Source: SCGC-AG-212-J23 sp035762345 (GTDB taxonomy: Bacteria; Pseudomonadota; Gammaproteobacteria; Burkholderiales; SG8-39). Taken from it: a DNA stretch of 64,000 bases. The stretch is from positions 1 to 64,000 of the forward strand of contig DASTPE010000114.1 in the NCBI GenBank assembly GCA_035762345.1, in the 5' to 3' direction. The translations under genes were made by a program, and so were the position numbers. How positions within the stretch are numbered: position 1 is the stretch's first letter; the number at the start of each line of letters is the position of its first letter. Positions 7,937-17,097 of this stretch are shown here, piece after piece. The notes under the pieces are model-generated. The model had not been told where the DNA came from, did no database searches, and worked only from the letters and a program-made list of their open reading frames with translations.

Positions 7937-9314
7937 GCAGGCGCCTGCGCGCGCGTCGAACGGCCCTGCGCACCTGGGTAGGTGCGGTGCCGCCGGGATG
8001 CCGGCGTGCGGCGACTGAACCCTCCGGCGTGAGGATGCGCCGCACGTCGGAACCAATCCTCTTCGAAAGGCTTCTTAGCGTCGCCAGCGGCAAGGCGCCG
8101 AGATCGACGCCGGCAACCTGTGCCGCGCGCACCGCGCGCGCGACCACGTTGTGGGCGTCGCGAAACGGTACGCCCTTGCGCACGAGATAATCGGCAAGAT
8201 CGGTGGCAGTGGCATGGCCTTCCTGCACCGCGGCGCGCATCGCGTCCGGCACCGGCTGCAGCCCGGCCATCAGGCCGGTGAGGACCGCCACCGAGTCCTT
8301 GAGCGTGTCCACCGTGTCGAACAGCGGCTGCTTGTCCTCCTGATTGTCCTTGTTGTACGCGAGTGGTTGCGCTTTCATGAGCACCAGCAGCGCGACCAGC
8401 GCCCCGAACACCCGGCCGCTCTTGCCGCGCACAAGCTCGGGCACGTCAGGGTTCATTTTTTGCGGCATGATCGACGAGCCGGTGCAGTACGCTTCGGGCA
8501 GGCGCACGAATCCGAAACGCGGGTTCACCCACAGCACGAGTTCTTCGGCGAGGCGCGACAGGTGGACCATGATGAGGGCTGCGCAGGCACAAAACTCGAT
8601 CGCGAAATCCCGGTCCGACACCGCATCGAGCGAGTTATCGCACAGGCGCTCGAAGCCGAGCGCGCGCGCCACGCGGACACGGTCGATGCGAAAGCTCGTA
8701 CCTGCCAGTGCGGCGGCGCCGAGCGGCAGTCGATTCACGCGTTTCCTGATTTCGCTCAGCCGTTCACGGTCGCGCTCCAGCATCTCGACGTAGGCGAGCA
8801 GGTGATGGCCGAAAGTGATCGGTTGGGCGACCTGCAGGTGCGTGAAGCCGGGCATGATGAGGGCGGCATGGCGCTCCGCCTTGTTGAGCAGCGCGGCCTC
8901 GAGCCGGCCGATAAGGCCGCGCAATGCGTCGAGCTCGGCGCGCAACCAGAGCCGCACGTCAGTCGCGACCTGGTCATTGCGCGAACGCGCGGTATGCAGG
9001 CGCTTGCCCGCATCACCCACGAGCGCCGTCAATCGGTGCTCGATGTTGAGGTGCACGTCCTCCGCATCGAGCGACCAGCGGAACCGCCCGGCCTCGATGT
9101 CCTGCCCGATGCGCCGCAACCCGCGCCGAATCGCCGCCAAGTCGCGCCGCGTCAACACACCCTGCGCCGCCAGCATATCGGCGTGGGCGAGCGACGCCTC
9201 GATGTCATACTTGGCCAGGCGTTGGTCGAAGGAGACCGAAGCGGTGAAGCGCTTGACCCGCTCGTCAACGGGCTCGGCGAAGCGCGCAGACCAGGGAGAG
9301 CGCTTTCGTGGCAT
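7929..9314 (-). CDS. argH: Argininosuccinate lyase
   Basis: Last enzyme of arginine synthesis, splitting argininosuccinate into arginine and fumarate. It is 461 residues, the usual length. The fumarase/aspartase superfamily signature GSSIMPQKMNPDVPELVRGK is intact, as are HTARSRNDQVATD and the THLQVAQPITFGHH catalytic-His segment. The start is ATG 9314 (MPRKRSPWSARF). It is divergent from algZ, whose ATG is only 30 bases away. The order argH / algZ-algR-hemC-hemD is the one known from Pseudomonas and many betaproteobacteria. Confidence 0.97.
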   Translation of the reverse strand: MPRKRSPWSARFAEPVDERVKRFTASVSFDQRLAKYDIEASLAHADMLAAQGVLTRRDLAAIRRGLRRIGQDIEAGRFRWSLDAEDVHLNIEHRLTALVGDAGKRLHTARSRNDQVATDVRLWLRAELDALRGLIGRLEAALLNKAERHAALIMPGFTHLQVAQPITFGHHLLAYVEMLERDRERLSEIRKRVNRLPLGAAALAGTSFRIDRVRVARALGFERLCDNSLDAVSDRDFAIEFCACAALIMVHLSRLAEELVLWVNPRFGFVRLPEAYCTGSSIMPQKMNPDVPELVRGKSGRVFGALVALLVLMKAQPLAYNKDNQEDKQPLFDTVDTLKDSVAVLTGLMAGLQPVPDAMRAAVQEGHATATDLADYLVRKGVPFRDAHNVVARAVRAAQVAGVDLGALPLATLRSLSKRIGSDVRRILTPEGSVAARRHPGGTAPTQVRRAVRRARRRLRR

Positions 9315-9344
9315 AAGAATACAGTTGAAGACCTCTTCGTAACC

Positions 9345-10355
9345 ATGGCCAGTATAAGGCAAAACTCTCATCCGGACCTGCTGCCAGACTTCCGCAACCT
9401 CGGCGTTATCGCGCGCATCCTGCTTGCGGTGAACGCGGCCTTGCTGGCCGGCGCGTTGTTCGCCTCGGCGAATGTCACGCAAGCGCTCGAGCGATTCGTC
9501 GAGGCCGCCGCGTTCACGGAGCCGCTGCTGTTCGTGATTATCGTGGTGCTTTTTGCGTTCTCCGCAGCTCTGCGCCGGTTGCCGTACTGGAGCGGGTACG
9601 CGGTGGTGCTAGCGCTGGTCGCGACACTGGTCGGGGCATACGTTGCCGCGACCGGCGTAAGCGCAGCCCCGGCACACGTTCTACTCGCGATCCTGGTTGC
9701 TGCGGCGCTCCTCTCCTATTTTCGCCTCCTCTGGAAAGCGCACTCGCCTGCGCTTGCCGAAGCTCGCCTTCAGGCGCTGCAGGCGCGTATCCGTCCGCAC
9801 TTCCTGTTCAACAGCCTGAACACCGTGCTTGCCCTCATCCGTCGCGATCCCCTGCGCGCCGAGCGCGCGCTCGAGGATCTCGCGGACCTTTTCCGCACAC
9901 TGATGTCCGATGCGCGGCAGTTTGTGCGGCTTTCCGATGAAATTGCGTTGCTCGAGCGCTACGCAGAGCTTGAGCAACTGCGCCTTGGCGAGCGCCTGCG
10001 CATCACATGGGACCTGGACGGCGCGCCGGTGGACGCGCTGCTGCCGCCGATGGTCCTGCAGCCGCTGCTCGAGAACGCGGTCTACCATGGCGTCGAGCCA
10101 GGTGCCGGACCTGGGGACGTGCTCGTGCGTATCGAGCGGCTCGGCAACCGCGTGCTCGCACGCATTGAGAATCCGTATCTGGTGGACGCGCAGGGACACC
10201 CCGAAGTCCAGCGTGCCGGGAACCGCATGGCGCTCGAGAACATCCGCGAGCGGCTGCAGCTGTTTTTCGATGCCGAAGCGAGGATCGCCACCCAGGCCGC
10301 CGCCGGCCGCTACTGCGTGGAGATCGAGATACCCTACCGGGTGAAAGCGCTATGA
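9345..10355 (+). CDS. algZ: AlgZ/LytS-type sensor histidine kinase
   Basis: A 336-residue membrane kinase. The N-terminal part (about residues 20-130) has four or so hydrophobic helices with almost no periplasmic loop. The His_kinase domain then begins with the phosphoacceptor RPHFLFNSLNTVLALI. The ATPase part shows LQPLLENAVYHGV (N box) and GNRMALENIRERL (G box). It belongs to the LytS/YehU class that pairs with LytTR regulators. It overlaps algR by 4 bases (ATGA). In Pseudomonas this pair controls surface motility and exopolysaccharide; here the regulon is unknown. Confidence 0.92.
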   Translation: MASIRQNSHPDLLPDFRNLGVIARILLAVNAALLAGALFASANVTQALERFVEAAAFTEPLLFVIIVVLFAFSAALRRLPYWSGYAVVLALVATLVGAYVAATGVSAAPAHVLLAILVAAALLSYFRLLWKAHSPALAEARLQALQARIRPHFLFNSLNTVLALIRRDPLRAERALEDLADLFRTLMSDARQFVRLSDEIALLERYAELEQLRLGERLRITWDLDGAPVDALLPPMVLQPLLENAVYHGVEPGAGPGDVLVRIERLGNRVLARIENPYLVDAQGHPEVQRAGNRMALENIRERLQLFFDAEARIATQAAAGRYCVEIEIPYRVKAL

Positions 10356-11107
10356 ACGCGCCAACGGGCCCGCTGAAGGTTTTCATCGTGGACGACGAAA
10401 CCCCGGCTCGCGAGCGCCTGAAGGAGCTGCTCGGCGACATCGCCGCGGAAGTGCCGACGCGTGTCGTGGGCGAGGCCCGCCATGGCGTCGAGGCGGTCGA
10501 GCTCATCCCCGGAAGCGACGCGCAAATCGTGTTGCTGGACATAAAGATGCCGGCCATGGGCGGGCTCGAGGTGGCGCGACATCTTGGCTCGCTCGAGCAG
10601 CCGCCGCGCATCATCTTCGTTACCGCGCACGACCGCCATGCGGTCGAGGCGTTCGAGCTGAACGCCCTCGACTATCTGCTGAAGCCGGTGCGCGCCGAGC
10701 GGCTTGCCGCCGCACTGCGCAAGGCATCAATCCCGGAAGGCGAACGGCTGGCAAAAGCGGCGGACGGGCCGCGCGAATACCTGTCGATCCCCGAACGTCA
10801 CCGTATCGCGCTGGTCCCGGTGCGCGATATCTTGTTCCTTCGAGCCGAGCAGAAATACGTGACGGTACGCACACGTCAACGCGAGTACCTGATCGAGGAG
10901 CCGCTGGTCGTGCTCGAACGCGAGTTCGCCGCGCGCTTCGTGCGCATCCACCGCAACTGCCTGGTGGCGCGCGCCGCGATCCGCGGATTCGAGCGCGCGG
11001 CGGACGAGGAAGACGACGCGCATTGGCTGGTGCAGCTCGATGGTGTGGAGGAAAAGCTCGCGGTAAGCCGAAGGCAATGGCCGCTCGTGCGCGACCTCGT
11101 AACATGA
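10352..11107 (+). CDS. algR: LytTR-family response regulator
   Basis: A 251-residue regulator. The receiver domain carries D14/D15, phosphoacceptor D63 in IVLLDIKMPAMGG, and K111 in YLLKPV. A C-terminal LytTR DNA-binding domain (about 145-250) shows ILFLRAEQKYVTVRT and FVRIHRNCLVARAAI. It is translationally coupled to the kinase upstream and to hemC downstream (ATGA at both junctions), so two-component signalling and tetrapyrrole synthesis share a transcript, as in the known algR-hemC arrangement. Confidence 0.95.
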   Translation: MNAPTGPLKVFIVDDETPARERLKELLGDIAAEVPTRVVGEARHGVEAVELIPGSDAQIVLLDIKMPAMGGLEVARHLGSLEQPPRIIFVTAHDRHAVEAFELNALDYLLKPVRAERLAAALRKASIPEGERLAKAADGPREYLSIPERHRIALVPVRDILFLRAEQKYVTVRTRQREYLIEEPLVVLEREFAARFVRIHRNCLVARAAIRGFERAADEEDDAHWLVQLDGVEEKLAVSRRQWPLVRDLVT

Positions 11108-12009
11108 AGCTCGTAATCGCGACGCGCCGCAGCCGGCTCGCCCTATGGCAGGCCGGGCACATCAAGCACCGGCTCGAGACGCTGCATCGCGGCCTCGTGG
11201 TCGAGACGCTGCCGCTTTCGACCCGAGGGGACGAGCTCGTGGACCGGCGGCTCGATCAGGCGGGCGGCAAGGGCCTCTTCGTCAAGGAACTTGAGCAGGC
11301 GATGAGCGATGGCCGCGCGGACCTCGCGGTGCACTCGATCAAGGACGTCCCGGCCGAGCTGCCGCCGGGATTCACGCTTGCCGCGATCACCGCGCGCGAG
11401 GATCCACGGGACGTCTTTGTTTCGCTCTCGTACCAAACACTTGCTGAAATGCCTCGAGGCGCGAGCGTTGGGACTTCGAGCCTGCGGCGCGCTGCTCAGA
11501 TCGCGGAGCGCCATCCGCGGCTCGAGATTCGCTTGCTGCGCGGCAACGTCGATACGCGGCTCGCCAAGCTGGACCGCGGGGAGTATGACGCCATCGTTCT
11601 CGCCGCCGCAGGGCTGGAGCGTCTCGGGCTCGCCGCGCGCGCGACGGCGCACCTCGAAGTCGATGAAATGCTGCCGGCGCCGGGCCAGGGAGCGCTTGGC
11701 ATCGAGTGCCTTGTGGCGCACGACGATGTTGCGGCGCTGCTCGCGCCGCTCGCTGACAGCGCGACGACCGCTTGCGTGCGCGCCGAGCGTGCGGTGAGCC
11801 GCGCGTTGGGCGGGAGCTGCTCGCTGCCGCTCGCGGCGTACGCGGAATGCTCCGGGAAACTGAGGTTGCGGGCGCTCGTAGCATCGAGCGACGGCAGGCG
11901 CGTCGTACGCTGCGAGCTGGAAGGCGAGGCGCGCGAACCGGAAGCCACCGGAGAGCGAGCAGCGGCGGCGCTGCGCGCGCAGGGCGCTGACGAAATCCTT
12001 GCGCTCTGA
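11104..12009 (+). CDS. hemC: Porphobilinogen deaminase
   Basis: Polymerises four porphobilinogens to hydroxymethylbilane. It is 301 residues. Visible marks are IATRRSRLALWQA, STRGDELVDR, GGKGLFVKELEQAM, SVGTSSLRRAAQ, LRGNVDTRLAKLD and the dipyrromethane-cofactor Cys in GGSCSLPLAAYAEC. The start is ATG 11104, overlapping algR by 4 bases. It overlaps hemD downstream by 11 bases. Confidence 0.97.
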   Translation: MKLVIATRRSRLALWQAGHIKHRLETLHRGLVVETLPLSTRGDELVDRRLDQAGGKGLFVKELEQAMSDGRADLAVHSIKDVPAELPPGFTLAAITAREDPRDVFVSLSYQTLAEMPRGASVGTSSLRRAAQIAERHPRLEIRLLRGNVDTRLAKLDRGEYDAIVLAAAGLERLGLAARATAHLEVDEMLPAPGQGALGIECLVAHDDVAALLAPLADSATTACVRAERAVSRALGGSCSLPLAAYAECSGKLRLRALVASSDGRRVVRCELEGEAREPEATGERAAAALRAQGADEILAL

Positions 12010-12751
12010 GAGCCTGCGCGGCCGCGGCATCCTGGTGACGCGCCCCGGCGAGCGCGCCGCGAATCTCGCGCGGCTGATCGAGACCTCGGGAGGGCGCGCG
12101 TACCTCTTTCCGGCGATCGAAATCGAAGATCTTCCCGCGCCGCCCGAGCTGCAGCAGCTCCACAAGTTCGATCTCGCGGTATTTGTCAGCCCGACCGCGG
12201 TGAGCAAGATCATGGCGCACCTGGACGTCTGGCCGCGCGCGCTGCCGGCGGCGGCGGTTGGCGGCGGTACCCGGCGCGAGCTCGAGCATCGCGGCGTGAA
12301 GAACGTCATTGCGCCGCAAGCCGGCGCGGACAGCGAGGCGCTTCTCGCACACGACGAGCTGCAGCGGGTGGCCGGCAAACACATCGTCATCTTTCGCGGC
12401 GAGGGTGGGCGAGAACTGCTCGGCGACACCTTGCGCAGCCGGGGCGCGGATGTCGTATACGCGGCAGGCTACCGGCGCACGCGTCCCAAGGGCGCACGGC
12501 GATGGACGGAAAACGAGATCGACGCCATCACCGTATCGTCCTCGCAGGGACTCGCGAATCTGTTCGACATCCTTGACGGCGCTTTCCTCAAAGCGCGGCC
12601 GCTTTTCGTGCCTCACCCGCGCGTCGCCGACAATGCGCGCGAGCGGGCGGTGCGCGAGGTCGTGCTCGCCGGCCCGTCGGACGAGCAGGTGCTCGAGGCG
12701 CTGGTGGCATACTTTCGATCGCATGGCCGACACCCCGCCTCGCCCCCGTAG
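11999..12751 (+). CDS. hemD: Uroporphyrinogen-III synthase
   Basis: Cyclises hydroxymethylbilane to uroporphyrinogen III with ring-D inversion. It is a 250-residue protein with the two-lobed fold: ILVTRPGERAANLARLIE at the start, VFVSPTAVSKIM, GKHIVIFRGEGGRELL and AITVSSSQGLANLFDIL. The family is poorly conserved, so assignment rests on these motifs and position. The start is TTG 11999, inside the hemC end. It overlaps hemX by 29 bases. Confidence 0.93.
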   Translation: MRSESLRGRGILVTRPGERAANLARLIETSGGRAYLFPAIEIEDLPAPPELQQLHKFDLAVFVSPTAVSKIMAHLDVWPRALPAAAVGGGTRRELEHRGVKNVIAPQAGADSEALLAHDELQRVAGKHIVIFRGEGGRELLGDTLRSRGADVVYAAGYRRTRPKGARRWTENEIDAITVSSSQGLANLFDILDGAFLKARPLFVPHPRVADNARERAVREVVLAGPSDEQVLEALVAYFRSHGRHPASPP

Positions 12752-13742
12752 CCCGACTCTTGCGCTCATCGCGGTTCTGCTTGCCGCCGGCCTGGCGACG
12801 CTCTATTGGTTCGACGCGCGCAACCGTATCGCCGCCACACAGGACGAACTCGCGCGCCGCCTGCGCGACCTCGAGCACGACGCGCGCGAGGCGCGCTCGA
12901 TCGCGCGGCTGTCGCAGGAGGGCATGCGCGAGGCGCAATTGAAGGTCGCGCAGCTCGAGTCGCGTCTTGCCGAGACCGACAGCCAGAGGCTCGCGCTCGA
13001 GGCGCTGTATCAGGAGCTTTCGCGCAACCGCGACGAATGGCAACTCGCCGAGATCGAGCAGGTCCTCGCAATCGCCTCGCAGCAGCTGCAGCTTGCGGGC
13101 AATGTGCGCGCGGCGCTACTTGCGCTCCAACTGGCCGACGCGCGCCTGGCGAAGGCTGACCGGCCGCAGTTCGTGCCGGTGCGGCGAGCGCTCGCACGCG
13201 ACATCGAGCGCCTCAAGGCGCTGCCCGTGCTGGACATCGCGGCCATGAGCTCGCGCATCGACAGCCTGGTGGCCGCAGTGGATTCCCTGCCGCTCGCCTT
13301 CGAAGAACGATCCGTCCCGGTGAAGGAACGAACCGCGGCTCAGGACGGCGGCTTCTGGTCGCGCCTTGGCTCGGAAGTGTGGAGCGAAGTGAAGCAGCTC
13401 GTGGTAGTGCGCCAGGTCGGCACGTCCGAGCCGCCGCTTGTGCCGCCCCCGCAGGCCTATTTTCTACGGGAGAACCTGCGCCTGCGGCTCCTTAACGCCC
13501 GGTTGTCGCTGCTCGTACGCGACGAGGCAGGATATCGCGAGGACCTGCGCGCGGCGGATGCCTGGATCCGCCGCTATTTCGACGTCCGCGGCAAGCACAC
13601 CGCCGATGCGCTCGCGCAGCTGAAACAGCTTTCGGCCGCGTCGATCAGCTTCGAGATGCCGACCATCTCGGAAAGCCTGGACGCGGTGCGCGGATTCACC
13701 TCGCGCCGCGCGCAAACCCCGGGGATGAAAAGCACCAGGTGA
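12723..13742 (+). CDS. hemX: HemX-family membrane-anchored protein
   Basis: A 339-residue protein with a short basic/proline-rich N-terminus, one transmembrane helix (about residues 12-30), then a coiled coil (about 38-115) and a helical C-terminal domain. It matches the HemX family found between hemD and hemY. This is not a uroporphyrinogen methyltransferase despite old database names; no SAM motif is present. It probably scaffolds or regulates tetrapyrrole enzymes at the membrane (inference). The start is ATG 12723. Confidence 0.9.
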   Translation: MADTPPRPRSPTLALIAVLLAAGLATLYWFDARNRIAATQDELARRLRDLEHDAREARSIARLSQEGMREAQLKVAQLESRLAETDSQRLALEALYQELSRNRDEWQLAEIEQVLAIASQQLQLAGNVRAALLALQLADARLAKADRPQFVPVRRALARDIERLKALPVLDIAAMSSRIDSLVAAVDSLPLAFEERSVPVKERTAAQDGGFWSRLGSEVWSEVKQLVVVRQVGTSEPPLVPPPQAYFLRENLRLRLLNARLSLLVRDEAGYREDLRAADAWIRRYFDVRGKHTADALAQLKQLSAASISFEMPTISESLDAVRGFTSRRAQTPGMKSTR

Positions 13743-14932
13743 AGTCGCTCCTCTGGCTGCTCGCGGTCGCCGGCGCGGCGGTTGCTCTGGCGGTGCTTGG
13801 GCGCGCCGATTCCGGTTACGTGCTCTTCTTCTACCCGCCGTGGCGCGTTGAGATGTCGATGGTGTTCTTTGCCATCGCCGCGGTCGCGTCGTTCGCCGCT
13901 CTGTACCTCGTGTTCCGGCTGGTCGGAGCCGCGCTCTCCCTGCCCGCCATGGTGCGCGCATGGCGCCTGCGCCGCCGCCGTGAGCGCGCCCACGCCGCCC
14001 TGGCGGCCGCGCTGCAGGCGTATTACGAAGGCAGATATGCGCGAGCAGAGAAGGAGGCGGCGATCGCCTTCGAGGGCGGCCCGAACCGAGGCGTCGCAGC
14101 GTTGCTTGCCGCGCGCGCGGCGCACCAGATGCGCGATTTCGAGCGCCGCGACCGCTGGCTGGAACGCGCCGACGACTTGGGCGAGGCGCTGCAGACCGCG
14201 CGCCTCGTCAGTCGGGCGGAGCTCGCGCTCGAGGACCGGAACTTCGCCGCGGCGCGCGAAGCGCTGCGCAACCTGCACGGCGCGGGGCCGAAGCACGTTG
14301 CCACGACGCGCATGCTGCTGCGCGCCGAGCGCGGCGCAGGCGCCTGGGACGAAGTGCTGCGCCTCGCTTCGCAGCTGTCGAAGCGCGACGCCATTTCTCC
14401 GGCGCTCGCGGAGGAATACAAGGTTCAGGCGACGGTCGAATTACTGGCGCGCTCGGCCGATGACGGCGGCGCTTTTGAGCGCCGCTGGCGCAGCGTCGCC
14501 GCGGTCGACCGGGTGCAGCCGCGCATCGCCGCCGCCGGCGCGCGGCATGCGACCGCGCTCGGCATGGCGGCATTCGCGCGCGAAATCCTGGAGAATGCGC
14601 TCGCCGCCGAATGGGTGCCACAGCTCGTCTCGCTCTATGGCGAGCTGCCAGAAGGCCTTCTAGCGGAAGAGAAGGCCGCCGAGGCGCGTGCGCGCATCGA
14701 GCGCGCCGAACGGTGGCTCCTTGAGCGCAACCGCGACTCGCAGCTTCTCGCCGCGCTCGGACGGCTGTGCGCGCACGCCGAGCTGTGGGGCAAGGCGCGC
14801 AGCTTTCTTGAGGCGAGCCTGTCGTTCGAGGAGAGCCGCGCCGCACGCGTCGAGCTCGCGCGCCTCGCCGAGCGGCTCGGCCAGCCCGACGAAGCCCAGC
14901 GCCACTTCCGTAAGGCCGCCGAGCTTGGCTAG
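13739..14932 (+). CDS. hemY: HemY-family TPR protein
   Basis: A 397-residue protein with two N-terminal transmembrane helices (about 3-20 and 40-63), a basic stretch and then helical TPR-like repeats (AYYEGRYARAEKEAA and ARLAERLGQPDEAQRHFRKAAE). It is the proteobacterial HemY associated with late haem synthesis, unrelated to Bacillus HemY protoporphyrinogen oxidase. The start is GTG 13739, overlapping the hemX stop by 4 bases. It is the last gene of the algZ-algR-hemCDXY run and faces hemF, only 15 bases away. Confidence 0.92.
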   Translation: MKSLLWLLAVAGAAVALAVLGRADSGYVLFFYPPWRVEMSMVFFAIAAVASFAALYLVFRLVGAALSLPAMVRAWRLRRRRERAHAALAAALQAYYEGRYARAEKEAAIAFEGGPNRGVAALLAARAAHQMRDFERRDRWLERADDLGEALQTARLVSRAELALEDRNFAAAREALRNLHGAGPKHVATTRMLLRAERGAGAWDEVLRLASQLSKRDAISPALAEEYKVQATVELLARSADDGGAFERRWRSVAAVDRVQPRIAAAGARHATALGMAAFAREILENALAAEWVPQLVSLYGELPEGLLAEEKAAEARARIERAERWLLERNRDSQLLAALGRLCAHAELWGKARSFLEASLSFEESRAARVELARLAERLGQPDEAQRHFRKAAELG

Positions 14933-14947
14933 AACGAGCCCGCCGGG

Positions 14948-15820
14948 CTAAATCCAATCGCGGGGCTTCAAGAAATCGGTGTAGAGCTTTTCTTCAGGCG
15001 AGCCAGGGGCGGGCTTCCAGTCATAGCGCCAGTCGGCGCGCGGCGGCAGCGACATTAGAATCGACTCGGTGCGCCCGCCCGACTGCAGGCCGAACAGCGT
15101 GCCGCGGTCGTAGACCAGGTTGAACTCGACGTAGCGCCCGCGCCGGTAAGCTTGAAAGCTCCGTTCGCGCGCTCCGAACGCGAGCTCCTTGCGGCGCTCG
15201 AGGATGGGCACGTACGCGGCGAGGAAGTTGTCGCCCACCGACTTCGTGAGCTCGAAGGACCGCTCCTCGGCGAGATCGTCGAAGAAGATCCCGCCGACGC
15301 CGCGCGGCTCGCCGCGGTGGCGCAAGTGGAAGTACTCGTCGCACCAGCGCTTGAAGCGGGGGTAGTAATCTGCGCCGACCGCGTCGAGCGCTTTCTTGCA
15401 CGTCGCGTGGAAATGGCGCGCGTCTTCCTCGAAGCCGTAGTAGGGCGTGAGGTCCATGCCCCCGCCGAACCACCAGGCATTTCCTGCCGAAAAAAAGCGC
15501 ACGTTCATGTGCGCTGTCGGACAGTAGGGGTTGCGCGGGTGCAAAACGAGCGATACGCCCATTGCCTCAAAGGCGCGCCCGGCGAGCTGAGGCCGCGCGG
15601 CGCTCGCCGAGGGCGGCAATCTTGCGCCGTGAACCCGCGAGAAGTTCACGCCAGCGCGCTCGAAGACCTGCCCGTCTTCGAGAATGCAGCTTGTGCCGCC
15701 GCCGCCTTCGGCACGCTGCCAGGAATCGCGCACGAAGCCCTTGCGGTCCAGGACTTCCAGCGCGGCGACGATGCGCTCCTGCAGGCCGGTGAGGTAATCG
15801 TGGACCGCCCGCGGGTCCAT
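14948..15820 (-). CDS. hemF: Oxygen-dependent coproporphyrinogen-III oxidase
   Basis: Oxidative decarboxylation of coproporphyrinogen III to protoporphyrinogen IX, requiring O2. It is 290 residues with the family signatures HMNVRFFSAGNAWWFGGGMD, FKRWCDEYFHLRHRGEPRG and YVEFNLVYDRGTLFGLQSGGR. The start is ATG 15820. Its presence implies at least facultative aerobic life. It sits one base after purD in the same direction, so it may be transcribed with the purine genes. Confidence 0.97.
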   Translation of the reverse strand: MDPRAVHDYLTGLQERIVAALEVLDRKGFVRDSWQRAEGGGGTSCILEDGQVFERAGVNFSRVHGARLPPSASAARPQLAGRAFEAMGVSLVLHPRNPYCPTAHMNVRFFSAGNAWWFGGGMDLTPYYGFEEDARHFHATCKKALDAVGADYYPRFKRWCDEYFHLRHRGEPRGVGGIFFDDLAEERSFELTKSVGDNFLAAYVPILERRKELAFGARERSFQAYRRGRYVEFNLVYDRGTLFGLQSGGRTESILMSLPPRADWRYDWKPAPGSPEEKLYTDFLKPRDWI

Positions 15821-15821
15821 G

Positions 15822-17096
15822 CTACGCGGTCTTCTTCAGCGCGCGGTAGGCGATGTCCTTGCGGTATTGCATGCCCTCGAAGCGGATGCCTTCAAGCGCT
15901 TCGTACGCACGCGCGCGGGCAATTTTTACCGAGTCACCGAGCGCAGTGACGCAAAGCACGCGCCCTCCGTGGGTGAGGAGCGTCTTGCCCTCAAGGCGGG
16001 TACCGGCGTGAAACACGCGGCAGTCGGGAGTGGGCTTCGGCAGCCCGGTGATGACGTCGCCCTTGCGCGGCTCGTCCGGATAGCCTGCGGCCGCGACCAC
16101 TACCCCGAGCGCGGCGCGCCGGTCCCACTGCGGCTCGACCTGGTCGAGCGCGCCGTCTGCGGCCCGCTCGATGATATCGAGGAGATCGGACTTCAAACGA
16201 AGAGCAATCGGCTGCGTTTCCGGGTCGCCGAGCCGGCAGTTGAATTCCAGCGTCTTCGGATTTCCAGCCTTGTCGATCATCAGGCCCGCGTATAGGAAGC
16301 CCGTATACGGCGTGCCCTCTTGAGCCATGCCCTGGATCGCCGGCACGATGATTTCGCGCATCACGCGGGCGTGAATTTTCGGCGTCACGACCGGAGCGGG
16401 GGAATACGCGCCCATGCCGCCGGTGTTGGGACCGGTGTCGCCGTCGCGCAGTCGCTTGTGGTCTTGGCTGGTGGCGAGCGCCAGAACATGAGCGCCGTCG
16501 CTCATGACGATAAAACTCGCTTCCTCGCCCTCCAGGAACTCCTCCACCACGAGCCGTGCTCCAGCCGCCCCGAGGGCTTTCTGCGTCATGATTCGATCGA
16601 TCGCGGCGTGGGCCTCCGTCACGCTCGGTGCGACCACTACTCCCTTGCCCGCGGCGAGCCCGTCGGCCTTTATCACGATCGGTGCGCCGCGCTCGGCGAC
16701 GTACGCTTTGGCCGCCTCCGCGGCTTCGAAAGTGCGATGCGCGGCGGTCGGGATCTTGTGACGCGCCATGAAGCTCTTGGCGAAGTCCTTCGAAGCTTCG
16801 AGCTGCGCCGCGGCGCGCGTCGGCCCGAAGATTCTCTGTCCCGCGTCGCGGAACGCGTCGACGATGCCTTCGGCGAGGGGCGCCTCCGGGCCGACCACCG
16901 TTACCTGGATTTTTTCTTTTTTGGAGAAGGTGACCAGCTCGTCGAGCCCGGTGATCGGCACGTTTTCCAAGCCATTCTCGGTCGCAGTGCCGCCGTTGCC
17001 CGGCGCGACGAATACTTTTTGTACGCGCGGGCTTTGCGCGAGCTTCCACGCAAGTGCGTGCTCACGCCCGCCCGAGCCTATGACGAGCAGTTTCAT
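15822..17096 (-). CDS. purD: Phosphoribosylamine-glycine ligase
   Basis: ATP-dependent ligation of glycine to phosphoribosylamine in purine synthesis. It is 424 residues with the ATP-grasp fold: MKLLVIGSGGREHALAWKL, VVGPEAPLAEG, IVIKADGLAAGKGVVVA, HKRLRDGDTGPNTGGMGAYSP and LEFNCRLGDPETQ. The start is ATG 17096, one base after the purH stop. It is cotranscribed with purH. Confidence 0.97.
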   Translation of the reverse strand: MKLLVIGSGGREHALAWKLAQSPRVQKVFVAPGNGGTATENGLENVPITGLDELVTFSKKEKIQVTVVGPEAPLAEGIVDAFRDAGQRIFGPTRAAAQLEASKDFAKSFMARHKIPTAAHRTFEAAEAAKAYVAERGAPIVIKADGLAAGKGVVVAPSVTEAHAAIDRIMTQKALGAAGARLVVEEFLEGEEASFIVMSDGAHVLALATSQDHKRLRDGDTGPNTGGMGAYSPAPVVTPKIHARVMREIIVPAIQGMAQEGTPYTGFLYAGLMIDKAGNPKTLEFNCRLGDPETQPIALRLKSDLLDIIERAADGALDQVEPQWDRRAALGVVVAAAGYPDEPRKGDVITGLPKPTPDCRVFHAGTRLEGKTLLTHGGRVLCVTALGDSVKIARARAYEALEGIRFEGMQYRKDIAYRALKKTA

Positions 17097-17097
17097 C

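Noticed and set aside
8151..9344. A long upstream extension of the algZ frame through argH
   Set aside because: The extension is antisense to argH and His/Arg-rich; the conserved AlgZ N-terminus begins at ATG 9345.
12723..13742. HemX as a uroporphyrinogen-III C-methyltransferase
   Set aside because: No SAM-binding or methyltransferase motif; it has a single membrane helix and coiled coil, as in the HemX scaffold family.
14936..14950. Short inverted repeat AGCCCG/CGGGCT between hemY and hemF
   Set aside because: The possible loop is too small for a stable hairpin with the full stem, and no T tract follows; not called as a terminator.
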